Assembly: GCA_016931085.1 (NCBI GenBank)
Contig: JAFGFO010000469.1
Location: 1-9,487, forward strand
DNA: 9,487 nucleotides
Source: Thermoflexales bacterium
GTDB taxonomy: Bacteria; Chloroflexota; Anaerolineae; Fen-1058
Direction of reading: 5' to 3'
The position numbers and the translations under genes are program-made. Shown here piece by piece: positions 1 through 7,171 of the stretch (positions within the stretch are counted from its first letter, which is position 1; each line of letters starts with the position of its first letter). The notes beneath the pieces are model-generated. The model was not told the DNA's origin. It worked only from the letters and a program-made list of their open reading frames with translations, and searched no databases.

Positions 1-273
1 GGGTTCTATGGCGACAGCGCCGCCAGCACGCCGCGCGAGATCACGCCCCAGGCAGGAGATACCTTCACCGTCTTGGATCAATGGCTGGACCTGGATCAAC
101 AGGGGAACATCATCCAGACGGCTGCGCAAGAAGGCAAGACGCTGACCTTCGGCGACGCGTCTTTCCAGTGGAAAGAGATGGACGCCGCGGCGGGCGAGTA
201 TGTGGTCGGCTTTATCGTCGAGGACCTGGACGGCAACCAGCAGACCGCCTTCACGCAGATCGTCGTGCGCTAA
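1..273 (+). CDS. C-terminal fragment of an unidentified, probably exported protein (clostripain-like C11 protease tail suspected)
   Basis: The frame is open from the first base and ends at TAA 271-273, giving 90 residues of a gene whose start lies left of the window. The internal TTG at 73 and ATG at 81 are not credible starts because the first frame runs through without a break. The fragment begins GFYGDSAASTPREITPQAGD and ends QTAFTQIVVR. It is rich in alternating hydrophobic and acidic residues (GEYVVGFIVEDLDGNQQ), as expected for a beta-sandwich or Ig-like accessory domain. From memory, similar tails close clostripain-related (C11) cysteine peptidases of Chloroflexota. No catalytic residues are visible here, so this is only an inference. 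The gene is separated from hypF by 185 bp and is probably a separate transcription unit. Confidence 0.6.
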   Translation, partial: GFYGDSAASTPREITPQAGDTFTVLDQWLDLDQQGNIIQTAAQEGKTLTFGDASFQWKEMDAAAGEYVVGFIVEDLDGNQQTAFTQIVVR

Positions 274-336
274 GTGCGCTGTACTAAACGCGTGATTTAT
301 CTCAATTGTCGAGGGACATTACCAGGCACTTTGGGC

Positions 337-345
337 TGTTATAGT
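337..345 (+). promoter_or_regulatory. Possible extended -10 promoter for the hyp operon
   Basis: TG-T-TATAGT (337-345) matches an extended -10 box. A weak -35-like TTACCA lies 15 bp upstream (319-324). A second extended -10-like box, TG-A-TACTAT, lies at 390-398, also without a good -35 box. Either could serve hypF, whose ATG is at 459. The match is modest and the choice between the two cannot be made from sequence. The rest of 274-458 shows no gene and no clear terminator for the upstream fragment. Confidence 0.25.
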
Positions 346-458
346 TCTGCGCCTAGAGGTGATTTTGGAATCAATTTGCGAAAAAAGGGTGATACTATCC
401 CCATATATTCCACCAGGCGACTGAACAAGCTCAACAAGGCGCATCGGGTGTTTCGCGT

Positions 459-2924
459 ATGACCGAAACTCGTGGCCTCCACATCCACATCTCTGGTATC
501 GTACAAGGGGTCGGTTTCCGGCCCTTTGTGTACGGATTGGCCGCACGCCTGGCGCTGACAGGCTGGGTGCGCAATACGTCGGCCGGTGTGGACATCGAGG
601 CCCACGGGCCTCCTCAAGCTCTCGAGCGCTTTACCCGCGCCTTGCAGGAGGAAACGCCCAGCCTGGCGCGCATTGACGAATTGCGAGTCGAAGCATGCCA
701 AGGCGGCGGCTTTACAGCTTTTGAGATCGTCCACTCTCAAGCCCATCCAGACGACTTTCAGCCCATCTCTCCCGATGTGAGCATCTGCCCTGACTGCCTG
801 CGCGAGCTTTTCGATCCGGCTGACCGGCGCTACCGCTACCCGTTCATCAATTGCACCAACTGTGGGCCGCGCTTTAGCATTATTGACGACATCCCCTACG
901 ATCGTCCCAAGACCACCATGGCCGGCTTTCCGATGTGCCCCGAGTGCCACGCGGAATACACCAACCCGCTCGAGCGGCGTTTCCACGCCCAACCCATCGC
1001 CTGCCCCGTTTGTGGACCACACGTGTGGCTGGAGGGCCGTGAACAGCCGTCAAGCAGCAGGCAGGCCTTAACAGGGGAGGATGCCATCCAGGCGGCGCAA
1101 TGGCTGCTGAGAGAGGGCAAGATTGTGGCCGTGAAGGGGCTGGGGGGATTCCACCTGGCGTGCGATGCGACTAACCCGGCCGCGGTGGTCGAGCTGAGGC
1201 GCCGCAAGCTGCGCGTTGACAAGCCCTTTGCCCTGATGGCGCCCGACGTCGCCGCCGCTGCCGAGCACTGCTTTTTGAATCAAGCCGAGCGCGAGCTGCT
1301 CGAGTCGCGTGAGCGCCCCATCGTCATCTTGGGAAAGCGACCCGAGTCACCCATCGATCAAGTCGCCCCCCGCCAGGAAACGCTGGGCATGATGCTGCCG
1401 TACACGCCGCTGCACTACTTGCTATTCTCAGAGAAGCCCCACCCGCCAGGCTCTCTAACGGGACACGCTGGCCGGCCTTTGATCCTGGTCATGACCAGCG
1501 GCAACTTGAGCGAGGAGCCTATCGCCACCCGCAACGACGAAGCTCGCCGCCGGCTGGCATCCCTGGCCGATGCCTTCCTGATGCACGATCGTCCAATCCA
1601 GACGCGCTGCGACGACTCTGTGATGAGAGTAACGGAGGTATGCCCTACTCCCCCTCCCCTCGTGGCGACCGAAGGGAGGGTGACGGGAGGGGAAAAGCTC
1701 CACGCGCCCTATTCACCCTCTCCTAACCTCCCCCATCAAGGGGGAGGGAGCAAGCTCCCCCTCCTGTTGCCCCTCCGGCGCTCGCGTGGCTACGCTCCTT
1801 TCCCGGTGCGGCTGCCGTGGAAGGCGCCGCCCCTGCTGGCCGTCGGGGCCGAGCTAAAGAACACTTTTTGCATCACCCGTGATCGCTATGCCTTTCTCAG
1901 CCACCACATCGGCGACCTGGAGAACTATGAGACCCTGCGCTCGTTCGAAGACGGGGTGATTCACTTTGAGCGCCTGTTCCGTGTCCGGCCGCAGATCTTG
2001 GTCTATGACCTGCACCCCGATTACCTGGCGACGCGCTATGCCCTGGAACGGGCCGAACGCGAGCGTATCCCGGTTGTGGGGGTGCAGCACCACCACGCTC
2101 ACGTGGCCGCCTGCATGGCCGAGAACGGCCTGGCCGGCGAGCGGGCCGTGATCGGTGTGGCTTTTGACGGGACCGGCTACGGAGACGACGGCGCTATCTG
2201 GGGCGGCGAGTTCCTGGTAGCCGATTACACCGGCTACCGGCGCCCTTATCACCTGGCCTACACGCCCCTGCCCGGCGGAGACGCGGCCGTGCGCAAGCCG
2301 GGCCGGACCGCGCTGGCCTATCTGTGGCAGGCCGGCCTGGAGTGGCAGCCCGAGCTGGCCTGCGTGGCGGGCCTCTCCTCCCAAGAGCGCGCTGTCTTGC
2401 TCGCCCAGTTAGAGCGCCGCCTGAACGCCCCGCTCACCTCGAGCATGGGCCGCCTGTTTGACGCCGTGTCCGCCCTGGTGGGGGTACGCCAACAGGTCAA
2501 TTACGAAGCCCAGGCCGCCATCGAACTGGAAGCATTGGCCGACCCGGCTGAAAGCGCGCTCTATCCGTTCGAGCTAAAGCCGGACGGCTCGATCGACCCG
2601 CGACCGCTGCTGGCAGCTATCTTGTCCGACCTGGGGAGCGCCACTGCGATTGAGAAAATTGCGGCGCGCTTTCACAACGGAGTGGCCAACATGGTGTATA
2701 ATGTATGCAGCTTGCTGCGGGCTTCCTATGGTCTATCAGAAGTCGCGTTGAGCGGGGGCGTCTGGCAGAATGTGACGCTGCTGCGCAAGAGCTTGCAGTT
2801 GTTGGAGCAAGGCGGCTTTACGGTTTACGTACACCACCAGGTCCCGCCCAACGACGGCGGCCTCGCCTTGGGGCAAGCCGCTATCGGCCTGCAAAGTCCA
2901 TCCGTGAGGGTGTTATGTGTTTAG
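459..2924 (+). CDS. hypF: HypF carbamoyltransferase, [NiFe]-hydrogenase maturation
   Basis: HypF uses carbamoyl phosphate and ATP to carbamoylate the C-terminal cysteine of HypE, the first step in making the cyanide ligands of the [NiFe] centre; it acts in the cytoplasm. All domains are present in the usual order. The acylphosphatase domain (about 5-92) has VQGVGFRPF with catalytic R21 and N39. Two zinc fingers have the form C-x2-C-x18-C-x2-C (C110/C113/C132/C135 and C160/C163/C182/C185). A YrdC-like domain (about 205-390) contains MTSGNLSEEPI. The Kae1-like domain (about 455-815) has the histidine cluster QHHHAH (H544-H546, H548), DGTGYGDDG and the closing PPNDGGLALGQA. The length of 821 aa exceeds the usual roughly 750-780 because of about 40 low-complexity residues at about 394-437, encoded by a palindromic repeat (listed separately). 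The start has only a weak GGGTG ribosome site at 446-450. The 3' end overlaps hypC by 10 bp. Identification is secure. Confidence 0.97.
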   Translation: MTETRGLHIHISGIVQGVGFRPFVYGLAARLALTGWVRNTSAGVDIEAHGPPQALERFTRALQEETPSLARIDELRVEACQGGGFTAFEIVHSQAHPDDFQPISPDVSICPDCLRELFDPADRRYRYPFINCTNCGPRFSIIDDIPYDRPKTTMAGFPMCPECHAEYTNPLERRFHAQPIACPVCGPHVWLEGREQPSSSRQALTGEDAIQAAQWLLREGKIVAVKGLGGFHLACDATNPAAVVELRRRKLRVDKPFALMAPDVAAAAEHCFLNQAERELLESRERPIVILGKRPESPIDQVAPRQETLGMMLPYTPLHYLLFSEKPHPPGSLTGHAGRPLILVMTSGNLSEEPIATRNDEARRRLASLADAFLMHDRPIQTRCDDSVMRVTEVCPTPPPLVATEGRVTGGEKLHAPYSPSPNLPHQGGGSKLPLLLPLRRSRGYAPFPVRLPWKAPPLLAVGAELKNTFCITRDRYAFLSHHIGDLENYETLRSFEDGVIHFERLFRVRPQILVYDLHPDYLATRYALERAERERIPVVGVQHHHAHVAACMAENGLAGERAVIGVAFDGTGYGDDGAIWGGEFLVADYTGYRRPYHLAYTPLPGGDAAVRKPGRTALAYLWQAGLEWQPELACVAGLSSQERAVLLAQLERRLNAPLTSSMGRLFDAVSALVGVRQQVNYEAQAAIELEALADPAESALYPFELKPDGSIDPRPLLAAILSDLGSATAIEKIAARFHNGVANMVYNVCSLLRASYGLSEVALSGGVWQNVTLLRKSLQLLEQGGFTVYVHHQVPPNDGGLALGQAAIGLQSPSVRVLCV
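1641..1766. repeat. Palindromic repeat element inserted in frame within hypF
   Basis: This stretch has a C-run/G-run composition unlike the flanking hypF code and holds nested inverted repeats. A hairpin at 1652-1680 has an arm CCCTCCCcTCG with one mismatch against its partner. A perfect 8-bp stem, CCTCCCCC (1727-1734) with GGGGGAGG (1740-1747), encloses a 5-nt ATCAA loop. A competing dyad is centred on GAGCAAGCTC (1748-1757). The encoded residues (about 395-437, including PYSPSPNLPHQGGG) are low complexity and have no counterpart in the HypF family, where the valine-arginine after RCDDS normally meets the RRSRGYAP motif within roughly ten residues. There is no stop codon and the frame is kept. 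The exact ends are uncertain by several bases, and no second copy is in the window. Confidence 0.75.
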
Positions 2925-3160
2925 CTGTCCCGGGAAAAATCGTCGAGATCTATGAGTTCGGCGGCATCAAAATGGGCAAGGTTGATTTTGGCGGCGCGCT
3001 GCGCGAAGCCTGCCTGGAATACGTGCCCGAGGCAGTGATCGGCGATTACGCCGTCATCCACGTCGGTTTTGCCCTCAACCTGGTCAGTCCAAGCGAGGCC
3101 GAGGAGACCCTCAAGCTGCTGCACGAGATGCAAGCGTTGGGGTCGGAGTTGGGCTTATGA
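2915..3160 (+). CDS. hypC: HypC/HupF-family hydrogenase maturation chaperone
   Basis: HypC forms a complex with HypD on which the Fe(CN)2CO group is assembled, then carries it to the precursor of the hydrogenase large subunit. The 81-residue protein starts [12 protein letters not shown], the family signature. Cys2, exposed after removal of Met1, is the iron-binding residue, and H49 lies in the conserved HVGFAL motif. The small OB-fold size is normal for the family. The ATG at 2915 is chosen because it places Cys2 correctly and follows a GTGAGGG ribosome site; the same frame is open further upstream inside hypF, but that part has no HypC similarity. It overlaps the end of hypF by 10 bp and the start of hypD by 4 bp (ATGA), which points to coupled translation. 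Confidence 0.97.
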   Translation: MCLAVPGKIVEIYEFGGIKMGKVDFGGALREACLEYVPEAVIGDYAVIHVGFALNLVSPSEAEETLKLLHEMQALGSELGL

Positions 3161-4248
3161 AACACCTCAGCGAATACCGCGACGCTCACCTGGTAGGCTC
3201 CGTGCTGCATGAAATCCAGCGCACCTGCACGCGCCCGTGGGTCATTATGGAAATCTGCGGCGGGCAGACTCACGCCATCTTGCGCCACGGCCTCGAACAA
3301 TTGCTCCCGCCTCAGATCGAGCTTGTGCACGGCCCCGGCTGCCCGGTGTGCGTGACTTCACTCGAATTGATCGACAAGGCGCTGGCGATTGCCTCTCGGC
3401 CCGAGGTGATCTTTACATCTTATGGGGACATGCTGCGCGTGCCCGGCTCACACCAGGACCTCTTTTCGGTGCGCGCCAACGGCGGCGATGTGCGTGCGGT
3501 CTACTCGCCGCTGGACGCGCTCAAGATCGCCCAGCAGAACCCCGACAAGCAAGTGGTTTTTTTCGCGATTGGGTTTGAAACCACTGCGCCCGCCAACGCC
3601 ATGAGCGTGATGCAGGCGCGAAGGCTGGGGCTGTCCAATTACAGTGTGCTGGTGTCGCACGTGCGGGTGCCACCGGCCATGCACGCCATCCTCGCCTCGC
3701 CTGACAAGCGCGTCCAGGGTTTCCTGGCGGCCGGGCACGTGTGCGCCGTGATGGGCTATTGGGAGTACCCTCCCATTGCAGACCGCTATCGAACGCCCAT
3801 CGTGGTCACCGGCTTTGAGCCTCTAGACATCGCGCATGGCATCTTGATGACCGTGCGGCAGTTAGAGCAGGGCCGGTTTGAGGCGGAAAACGCTTATGCG
3901 CGCGTGGTCAGCTACGAGGGCAACCGCCCGGCGCAGGCCATGATCGAGCGGGTGTTCGTAGAATGTGACCGCCAATGGCGCGGCATTGGCCTGATCCCGG
4001 CCAGCGGCTGGCGCCTGCGCCCCGAACTGGCCGCTTTTGACGCCGAGCTGCGCTTCCCGGTTAGTCAGATTCAGTCTCAAGAGTCGTCCCTGTGCATCGC
4101 CGGGGAGATCTTGCAGGGGCTGAAAACCCCGCGCCAGTGCCCTGCTTTTGGCGTGCAGTGCAGCCCCGAACGCCCCCTAGGTGCTCTCATGGTGTCTGGC
4201 GAAGGCACGTGCTCGGCGTACTATCGCTATGCAAGAGAGGTTACGTGA
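3157..4248 (+). CDS. hypD: HypD, [4Fe-4S] scaffold for Fe(CN)2CO assembly
   Basis: HypD is the redox-active [4Fe-4S] protein that, with HypC, binds the iron atom and receives cyanide from HypE. The 363-residue length is typical. Near the N terminus [10 protein letters not shown] carries C34, and [10 protein letters not shown] carries C62 and C65, the conserved thiols of the active cleft. [14 protein letters not shown] lies mid-protein. The C-terminal cluster ligands are C313 (CIAGEIL), C328, C335 (QCPAFGVQC) and C352 (GEGTCSAYY). All expected cysteines are present, so the enzyme looks intact. The start codon lies within the ATGA overlap with hypC and has a GGAG ribosome site (3145-3148) 8 nt upstream. 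hypE follows after 2 bp. Confidence 0.98.
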   Translation: MKHLSEYRDAHLVGSVLHEIQRTCTRPWVIMEICGGQTHAILRHGLEQLLPPQIELVHGPGCPVCVTSLELIDKALAIASRPEVIFTSYGDMLRVPGSHQDLFSVRANGGDVRAVYSPLDALKIAQQNPDKQVVFFAIGFETTAPANAMSVMQARRLGLSNYSVLVSHVRVPPAMHAILASPDKRVQGFLAAGHVCAVMGYWEYPPIADRYRTPIVVTGFEPLDIAHGILMTVRQLEQGRFEAENAYARVVSYEGNRPAQAMIERVFVECDRQWRGIGLIPASGWRLRPELAAFDAELRFPVSQIQSQESSLCIAGEILQGLKTPRQCPAFGVQCSPERPLGALMVSGEGTCSAYYRYAREVT

Positions 4249-4250
4249 AT

Positions 4251-5315
4251 ATGCAACCCAACTTTGAAGGCCCGGTTTGCCCACTGCCGCTGCCTCACCA
4301 GGACAAAATCGTCATGGGGCACGGCAGTGGCGGCAAGATGAGCCACGACCTGGTGGCCCGGCTGTTCCTGCCTCCATTCGATAACCCCACACTGCGGGCC
4401 GGCGACGATGCTGGCGTTGTGCTGCCCCACCCCTTCGACCCCAGCCTGCGCCTGGCAATCAGCACTGACGCGCACGTAGTTTGGCCGCTGTTCTTCCCCG
4501 GCGGTGACATCGGCCGGCTGGCAGTATGTGGCACCGTCAACGACGTAGCCATGATGGGCGCCGACCCGCTGTACCTGACGGCCGCTTTCGTCCTGGAAGA
4601 GGGGCTTGAGCTGGCGTTATTGGAGCGCGTAGCCGCTTCGATGCAGGCCGCCACGGCCGAAGCCGGCGTGCAGATCGTGGCTGGCGACACCAAGGTGGTG
4701 CAAAGAGGCAAGGCCGATGGCTTGTACATTACGACCAGTGGGGTTGGACTGGTGCGGCCGGGGACAGACATCGGCGGCCGGCAGGCCCACCCCGGCGACG
4801 TGGTGATCGTGTCAGGGCCGCTTGGCGATCACGGCATCGCCGTTTTGGCGGCGCGCGGCGAGCTGGGGCTGGAAGCGGACGTGCTCAGCGACGTGGCGCC
4901 GCTCAATCACCTTGTGGCGGCCATGCTGGCTGCCAGCGCCGAGATCCACGTGCTGCGTGACCCCACCCGTGGCGGGCTGGCCACCAGCCTAAACGAGATC
5001 GCCTGCCAGTCCAGTGTAAACATTACCATCAATGAAACCGACCTTCCCGTGCGCCCGGCTGTCGCGGCGGCCTGCGAGATGCTCGGCTTTGACCCGCTCT
5101 ACGTGGCCAACGAAGGCAAACTGATCGCCATCGTGGGACGAGAAGAGGCCGGGCAAGTCTTGGCCGCCATGCAGGCAAGCAAGTATGGTAAAGAGGCCGT
5201 CATCATCGGCGAGGTCAGAGAAGCCCCGCCCAAGCGGGTTTTGATGCAAACCGCCCTGGGCAGCACGCGCGTCGTCGATGTGCTGGCCGGCGAAATGCTG
5301 CCGCGCATTTGCTAG
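4251..5315 (+). CDS. hypE: HypE, carbamoyl dehydratase / cyanide donor
   Basis: HypE dehydrates the carbamoyl group placed on its C-terminal cysteine by HypF to a thiocyanate, using ATP, and passes cyanide to the iron held by HypC-HypD. The 354-residue protein belongs to the PurM/AIRS ATP-binding superfamily. The N-terminal glycine-rich HGSGGKMSHDLV is followed by DDAGVV, STDAHVV and GTVNDVAMMGADP, and a DPTRGGLATSLNEIA motif lies in the second half. It ends in LPRIC, so the essential terminal cysteine (C354) is present. ATG 4251 is preferred, with AGAGAGG at 4234-4240. A GTG at 4245, overlapping hypD by 4 bp, would add two residues and is also possible. The same frame is open back to an ATG at 4092, but that part lies within hypD and is spurious. 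It is the last gene of the hyp block. Confidence 0.97.
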   Translation: MQPNFEGPVCPLPLPHQDKIVMGHGSGGKMSHDLVARLFLPPFDNPTLRAGDDAGVVLPHPFDPSLRLAISTDAHVVWPLFFPGGDIGRLAVCGTVNDVAMMGADPLYLTAAFVLEEGLELALLERVAASMQAATAEAGVQIVAGDTKVVQRGKADGLYITTSGVGLVRPGTDIGGRQAHPGDVVIVSGPLGDHGIAVLAARGELGLEADVLSDVAPLNHLVAAMLAASAEIHVLRDPTRGGLATSLNEIACQSSVNITINETDLPVRPAVAAACEMLGFDPLYVANEGKLIAIVGREEAGQVLAAMQASKYGKEAVIIGEVREAPPKRVLMQTALGSTRVVDVLAGEMLPRIC

Positions 5316-5330
5316 ACCAGAAACATCAAT

Positions 5331-5358
5331 TTGACTTGTACGTAAAATCGTGTATTCT
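5331..5358 (+). promoter_or_regulatory. Promoter-like TTGACT-16-TATTCT pair in an AT-rich patch
   Basis: TTGACT (5331-5336) and TATTCT (5353-5358) are spaced by 16 bp, close to a sigma-70 promoter. It points rightward into the convergent small frame and the radical SAM gene, where no + strand gene exists, so it would only give antisense RNA. It may simply be chance in the AT-rich junction after hypE. No terminator hairpin for hypE is visible in 5316-5361. Confidence 0.2.
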
Positions 5359-5361
5359 GTG

Positions 5362-5514
5362 TCATCTGTGTACCAGAAGACAAGTGAGACACTTTGGACG
5401 CGCCATGTCGATCTCCCACTTGAGCGGCACCGCCGTCACCCCGCTGATGACAAGGGCGAGGATAAAGAACACGAGCAGGTAATTGACTCGCCTTCTGATC
5501 TGGTTCGCTTCCAC
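5362..5514 (-). CDS. Small one-membrane-segment protein, probably a truncated N terminus of a larger membrane protein
   Basis: This frame encodes 50 residues from GTG (5514-5512) to TGA (5364-5362). The start is convincing: AGGAGGG (5525-5519 on this strand) lies 4 nt upstream, and that site overlaps the TAG stop of the radical SAM gene, so translation is probably coupled. Residues 1-9 are basic and polar (MEANQIRRR). Residues 10-30 form a hydrophobic helix (VNYLLVFFILALVISGVTAV), followed by PLKWEIDM. From memory this opening, with the SGVTAxPL turn, begins multi-pass hypothetical membrane proteins in several phyla. The last 13 residues (ARPKCLTCLLVHR) do not continue that pattern and fall in an AT-richer stretch. 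A 3' deletion is therefore likely and the gene may be a remnant. Function is unknown. Confidence 0.5.
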   Translation of the reverse strand: MEANQIRRRVNYLLVFFILALVISGVTAVPLKWEIDMARPKCLTCLLVHR

Positions 5515-5523
5515 AAAACCCTC

Positions 5524-7074
5524 CTATCCCATTACGGGTGATACTTTCTTGGTAGCATAGCTTCCCTGTCGCCTCGCAGCAGTCCTTACTTCCATGATCT
5601 CACCTTCCTTATCCTGCGCTGCGCCCCAGAACTCGGCAAGCGTAGGGCCATCCGTTTGATAGCGGTCGCGAAAGAAAAAATTCCGTACCTCATACGGCCA
5701 TACCCGCCGCCCGATCTGATAATACCACCGTATGGCGTCGCGTATCGAGCGCTCGGGATGGGCAAAGAGGCGCCACAAAGAGCGCGGGCGCAATTGCATG
5801 ACGGCCTCGATCAACTTGACCCACAGCAGGACCCGCCACGACGGCACATGCCGTGTAGCGAGCACCTGGTGCTTGTAATCCCAGCGCTGCTGATCCGCCT
5901 GGATTACCCGCCTGTCAGCCGCCTCGCGGAAATACGGCGTCCAGCGGTGCGGGGTCACGTACAACATCTGGATCTGATCGGGGTCGTAGGCGAGAAGCTG
6001 CTTCAACCCGTGCAAATAGTCGCGATCGTGCTCTTCCTCGAACCCCACCACGTAGGTCGCCATCGAGAGAATACCGTGCTGGCGCAACAACTGGATGGCC
6101 TGGCGATCCTTAGCCGGCGCCCCATCTTTGCGAATCCTGCGCAGCGTCTCCTCGTCATAGTTTTCTATGCCGAGAAGGAAGCGGGCGACGCCGGCTTTCT
6201 TGTAGAGATGCAAGATGTCGGCGTCGCGGACGATGTCATCTGCCCGGGTCGAGCCAACCAGGGTCAGGGGCACGTCCTCGGCGATGAGGGCCTCCAGAAA
6301 AGCGCGCCAGGCCGGGCGTGAGGCGGTGGGGTCCTCGTCAGCAAAGTTGATCACCTCAACCCCGTGGGCTCGGTACAGCCAGGCCAGCTCGGCGGCAAAC
6401 CGTTCCGGATCCCGGTGTCTCCAACGCGTCCAAAATCCGCGTTGGCCGCAATAGCTGCATTGATGCGGGCAGCCGCGCGAGAATTGAGCCACGACCGCGC
6501 GGCGGTCTCCCCAGTAGCTGTACCGGTTGAGGTCAGCCAGCTCCCAGCCAACGCGAAAGGCATCCAGGTCGCCAATCAACGGGGCGGGCGGGGTGGCGGT
6601 GAGCAGGCCCCCTTTCCGGTAGGCGATCCCCCGCACTGCCTCGAGGGAAGAGCCTGTCTCCAGGGCACGCGCAAGGCGCACACCCGTCTCCTCCCCCTCG
6701 CCGCGCACGATGACGTCGATTTGGAGCTCTTCGGCCAGGATGTCTCGCCAATGATAGGTCGGGAACACCCCGCCATAGACGATCCGGGCTTCCGGCAGGG
6801 CCGCGCGCACCGCGCGAGTGATCTCCATAGCGGCGGGATGCCCAGACGTCGAGCCGGAATGGCCCACGAACACGGCCTCGGGCGCGATGACCAGAGCTTG
6901 CTCGACGATCTTGCCGGTAGATAGTGGGCCAAATTCCGCGTCGAGCAGTTGGACGCGGTGCCCGGCGTCGAGCAGTGGCCCGCCGACTGACAACAAGCCC
7001 AGCGGCGGCAAGTGCTCGCGCGGGATGCGACTCCCGATCGATGGATGTGGCGGATTGATGAGAAGGATGTGCAT
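5524..7074 (-). CDS. BchE-like B12-binding-domain radical SAM protein (anaerobic Mg-protoporphyrin ester cyclase family)
   Basis: This is a 516-residue enzyme. It has an N-terminal cobalamin-binding Rossmann domain (about 3-145: HILLINPPHP, GLLSVGGPLLDAGHRVQLLDA, VIVRGEGEE). The radical SAM barrel (about 190-410) carries the cluster motif C202-x3-C206-x2-C209 in SRGCPHQCSYCGQRGFW. The context RHRDP and, further on, FADEDPT strongly resembles BchE, which makes the isocyclic ring of chlorophylls without oxygen. The C terminus (RWYYQIGRRVWPYEVRNFFF) is basic and aromatic as in related proteins. Many BchE relatives in non-phototrophs have unknown substrates and no other pigment gene is in the window, so the reaction is not assigned. 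The start at 7074 is supported by AGGAG (7080-7084 on this strand) 5 nt upstream and a promoter at 7116-7144. The stop TAG overlaps the ribosome site of the following small frame. Confidence 0.88.
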   Translation of the reverse strand: MHILLINPPHPSIGSRIPREHLPPLGLLSVGGPLLDAGHRVQLLDAEFGPLSTGKIVEQALVIAPEAVFVGHSGSTSGHPAAMEITRAVRAALPEARIVYGGVFPTYHWRDILAEELQIDVIVRGEGEETGVRLARALETGSSLEAVRGIAYRKGGLLTATPPAPLIGDLDAFRVGWELADLNRYSYWGDRRAVVAQFSRGCPHQCSYCGQRGFWTRWRHRDPERFAAELAWLYRAHGVEVINFADEDPTASRPAWRAFLEALIAEDVPLTLVGSTRADDIVRDADILHLYKKAGVARFLLGIENYDEETLRRIRKDGAPAKDRQAIQLLRQHGILSMATYVVGFEEEHDRDYLHGLKQLLAYDPDQIQMLYVTPHRWTPYFREAADRRVIQADQQRWDYKHQVLATRHVPSWRVLLWVKLIEAVMQLRPRSLWRLFAHPERSIRDAIRWYYQIGRRVWPYEVRNFFFRDRYQTDGPTLAEFWGAAQDKEGEIMEVRTAARRQGSYATKKVSPVMG

Positions 7075-7115
7075 GCATGCTCCTTTTTTCGGGTTCAGGA
7101 TTCAATTCTATGCTC

Positions 7116-7144
7116 ATCCTACCTCAAACGGCGGGACATATCAA
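7116..7144 (-). promoter_or_regulatory. Sigma-70-type promoter for the radical SAM gene
   Basis: Read on the - strand, TTGATA (7144-7139) and TAGGAT (7121-7116) are separated by 17 bp. Transcription would start near 7109, giving a leader of about 35 nt that contains the AGGAG ribosome site. Spacing and position fit well; the -10 box is imperfect. Confidence 0.5.
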
Positions 7145-7150
7145 GGGTCC

Positions 7151-7171
7151 AGTGCCGGGGAACTCGGCACT
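7151..7171. promoter_or_regulatory. Inverted repeat between divergent promoters, candidate operator
   Basis: AGTGCCG (7151-7157) and CGGCACT (7165-7171) form a perfect 7-bp dyad around a 7-nt centre. It sits between the -35 boxes of the leftward (7139-7144) and rightward (7179-7184) promoters, 6 and 7 bp from each. A regulator bound here could control both the radical SAM gene and cysK. It has no T-run and so is unlikely to be a terminator. The role is inferred from position only. Confidence 0.4.

Noticed and set aside
339..1022. Long - strand open frame opposite the start of hypF (227 codons)
   Set aside because: It lies mostly antisense to the clearly coding HypF acylphosphatase and zinc-finger regions and shows no recognisable family; high GC gives long shadow frames.
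1854..2384. - strand open frame of 176 codons inside hypF
   Set aside because: Antisense shadow of the Kae1-like domain, with no ribosome site or family motif.
4092..4250. Longer start for hypE at ATG 4092
   Set aside because: This part lies entirely within hypD, including its conserved C-terminal cysteines, and has no HypE similarity; the HypE N-terminal motif begins shortly after 4251.
5350..5541. + strand frame of 63 codons after hypE
   Set aside because: Its residues are highly charged without a family pattern, it has no ribosome site, and the opposite strand carries a frame with a strong ribosome site and a membrane helix.
6364..6924. + strand frame of 186 codons opposite the radical SAM gene
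   Set aside because: Antisense shadow of the B12-binding and radical SAM region; no independent evidence.
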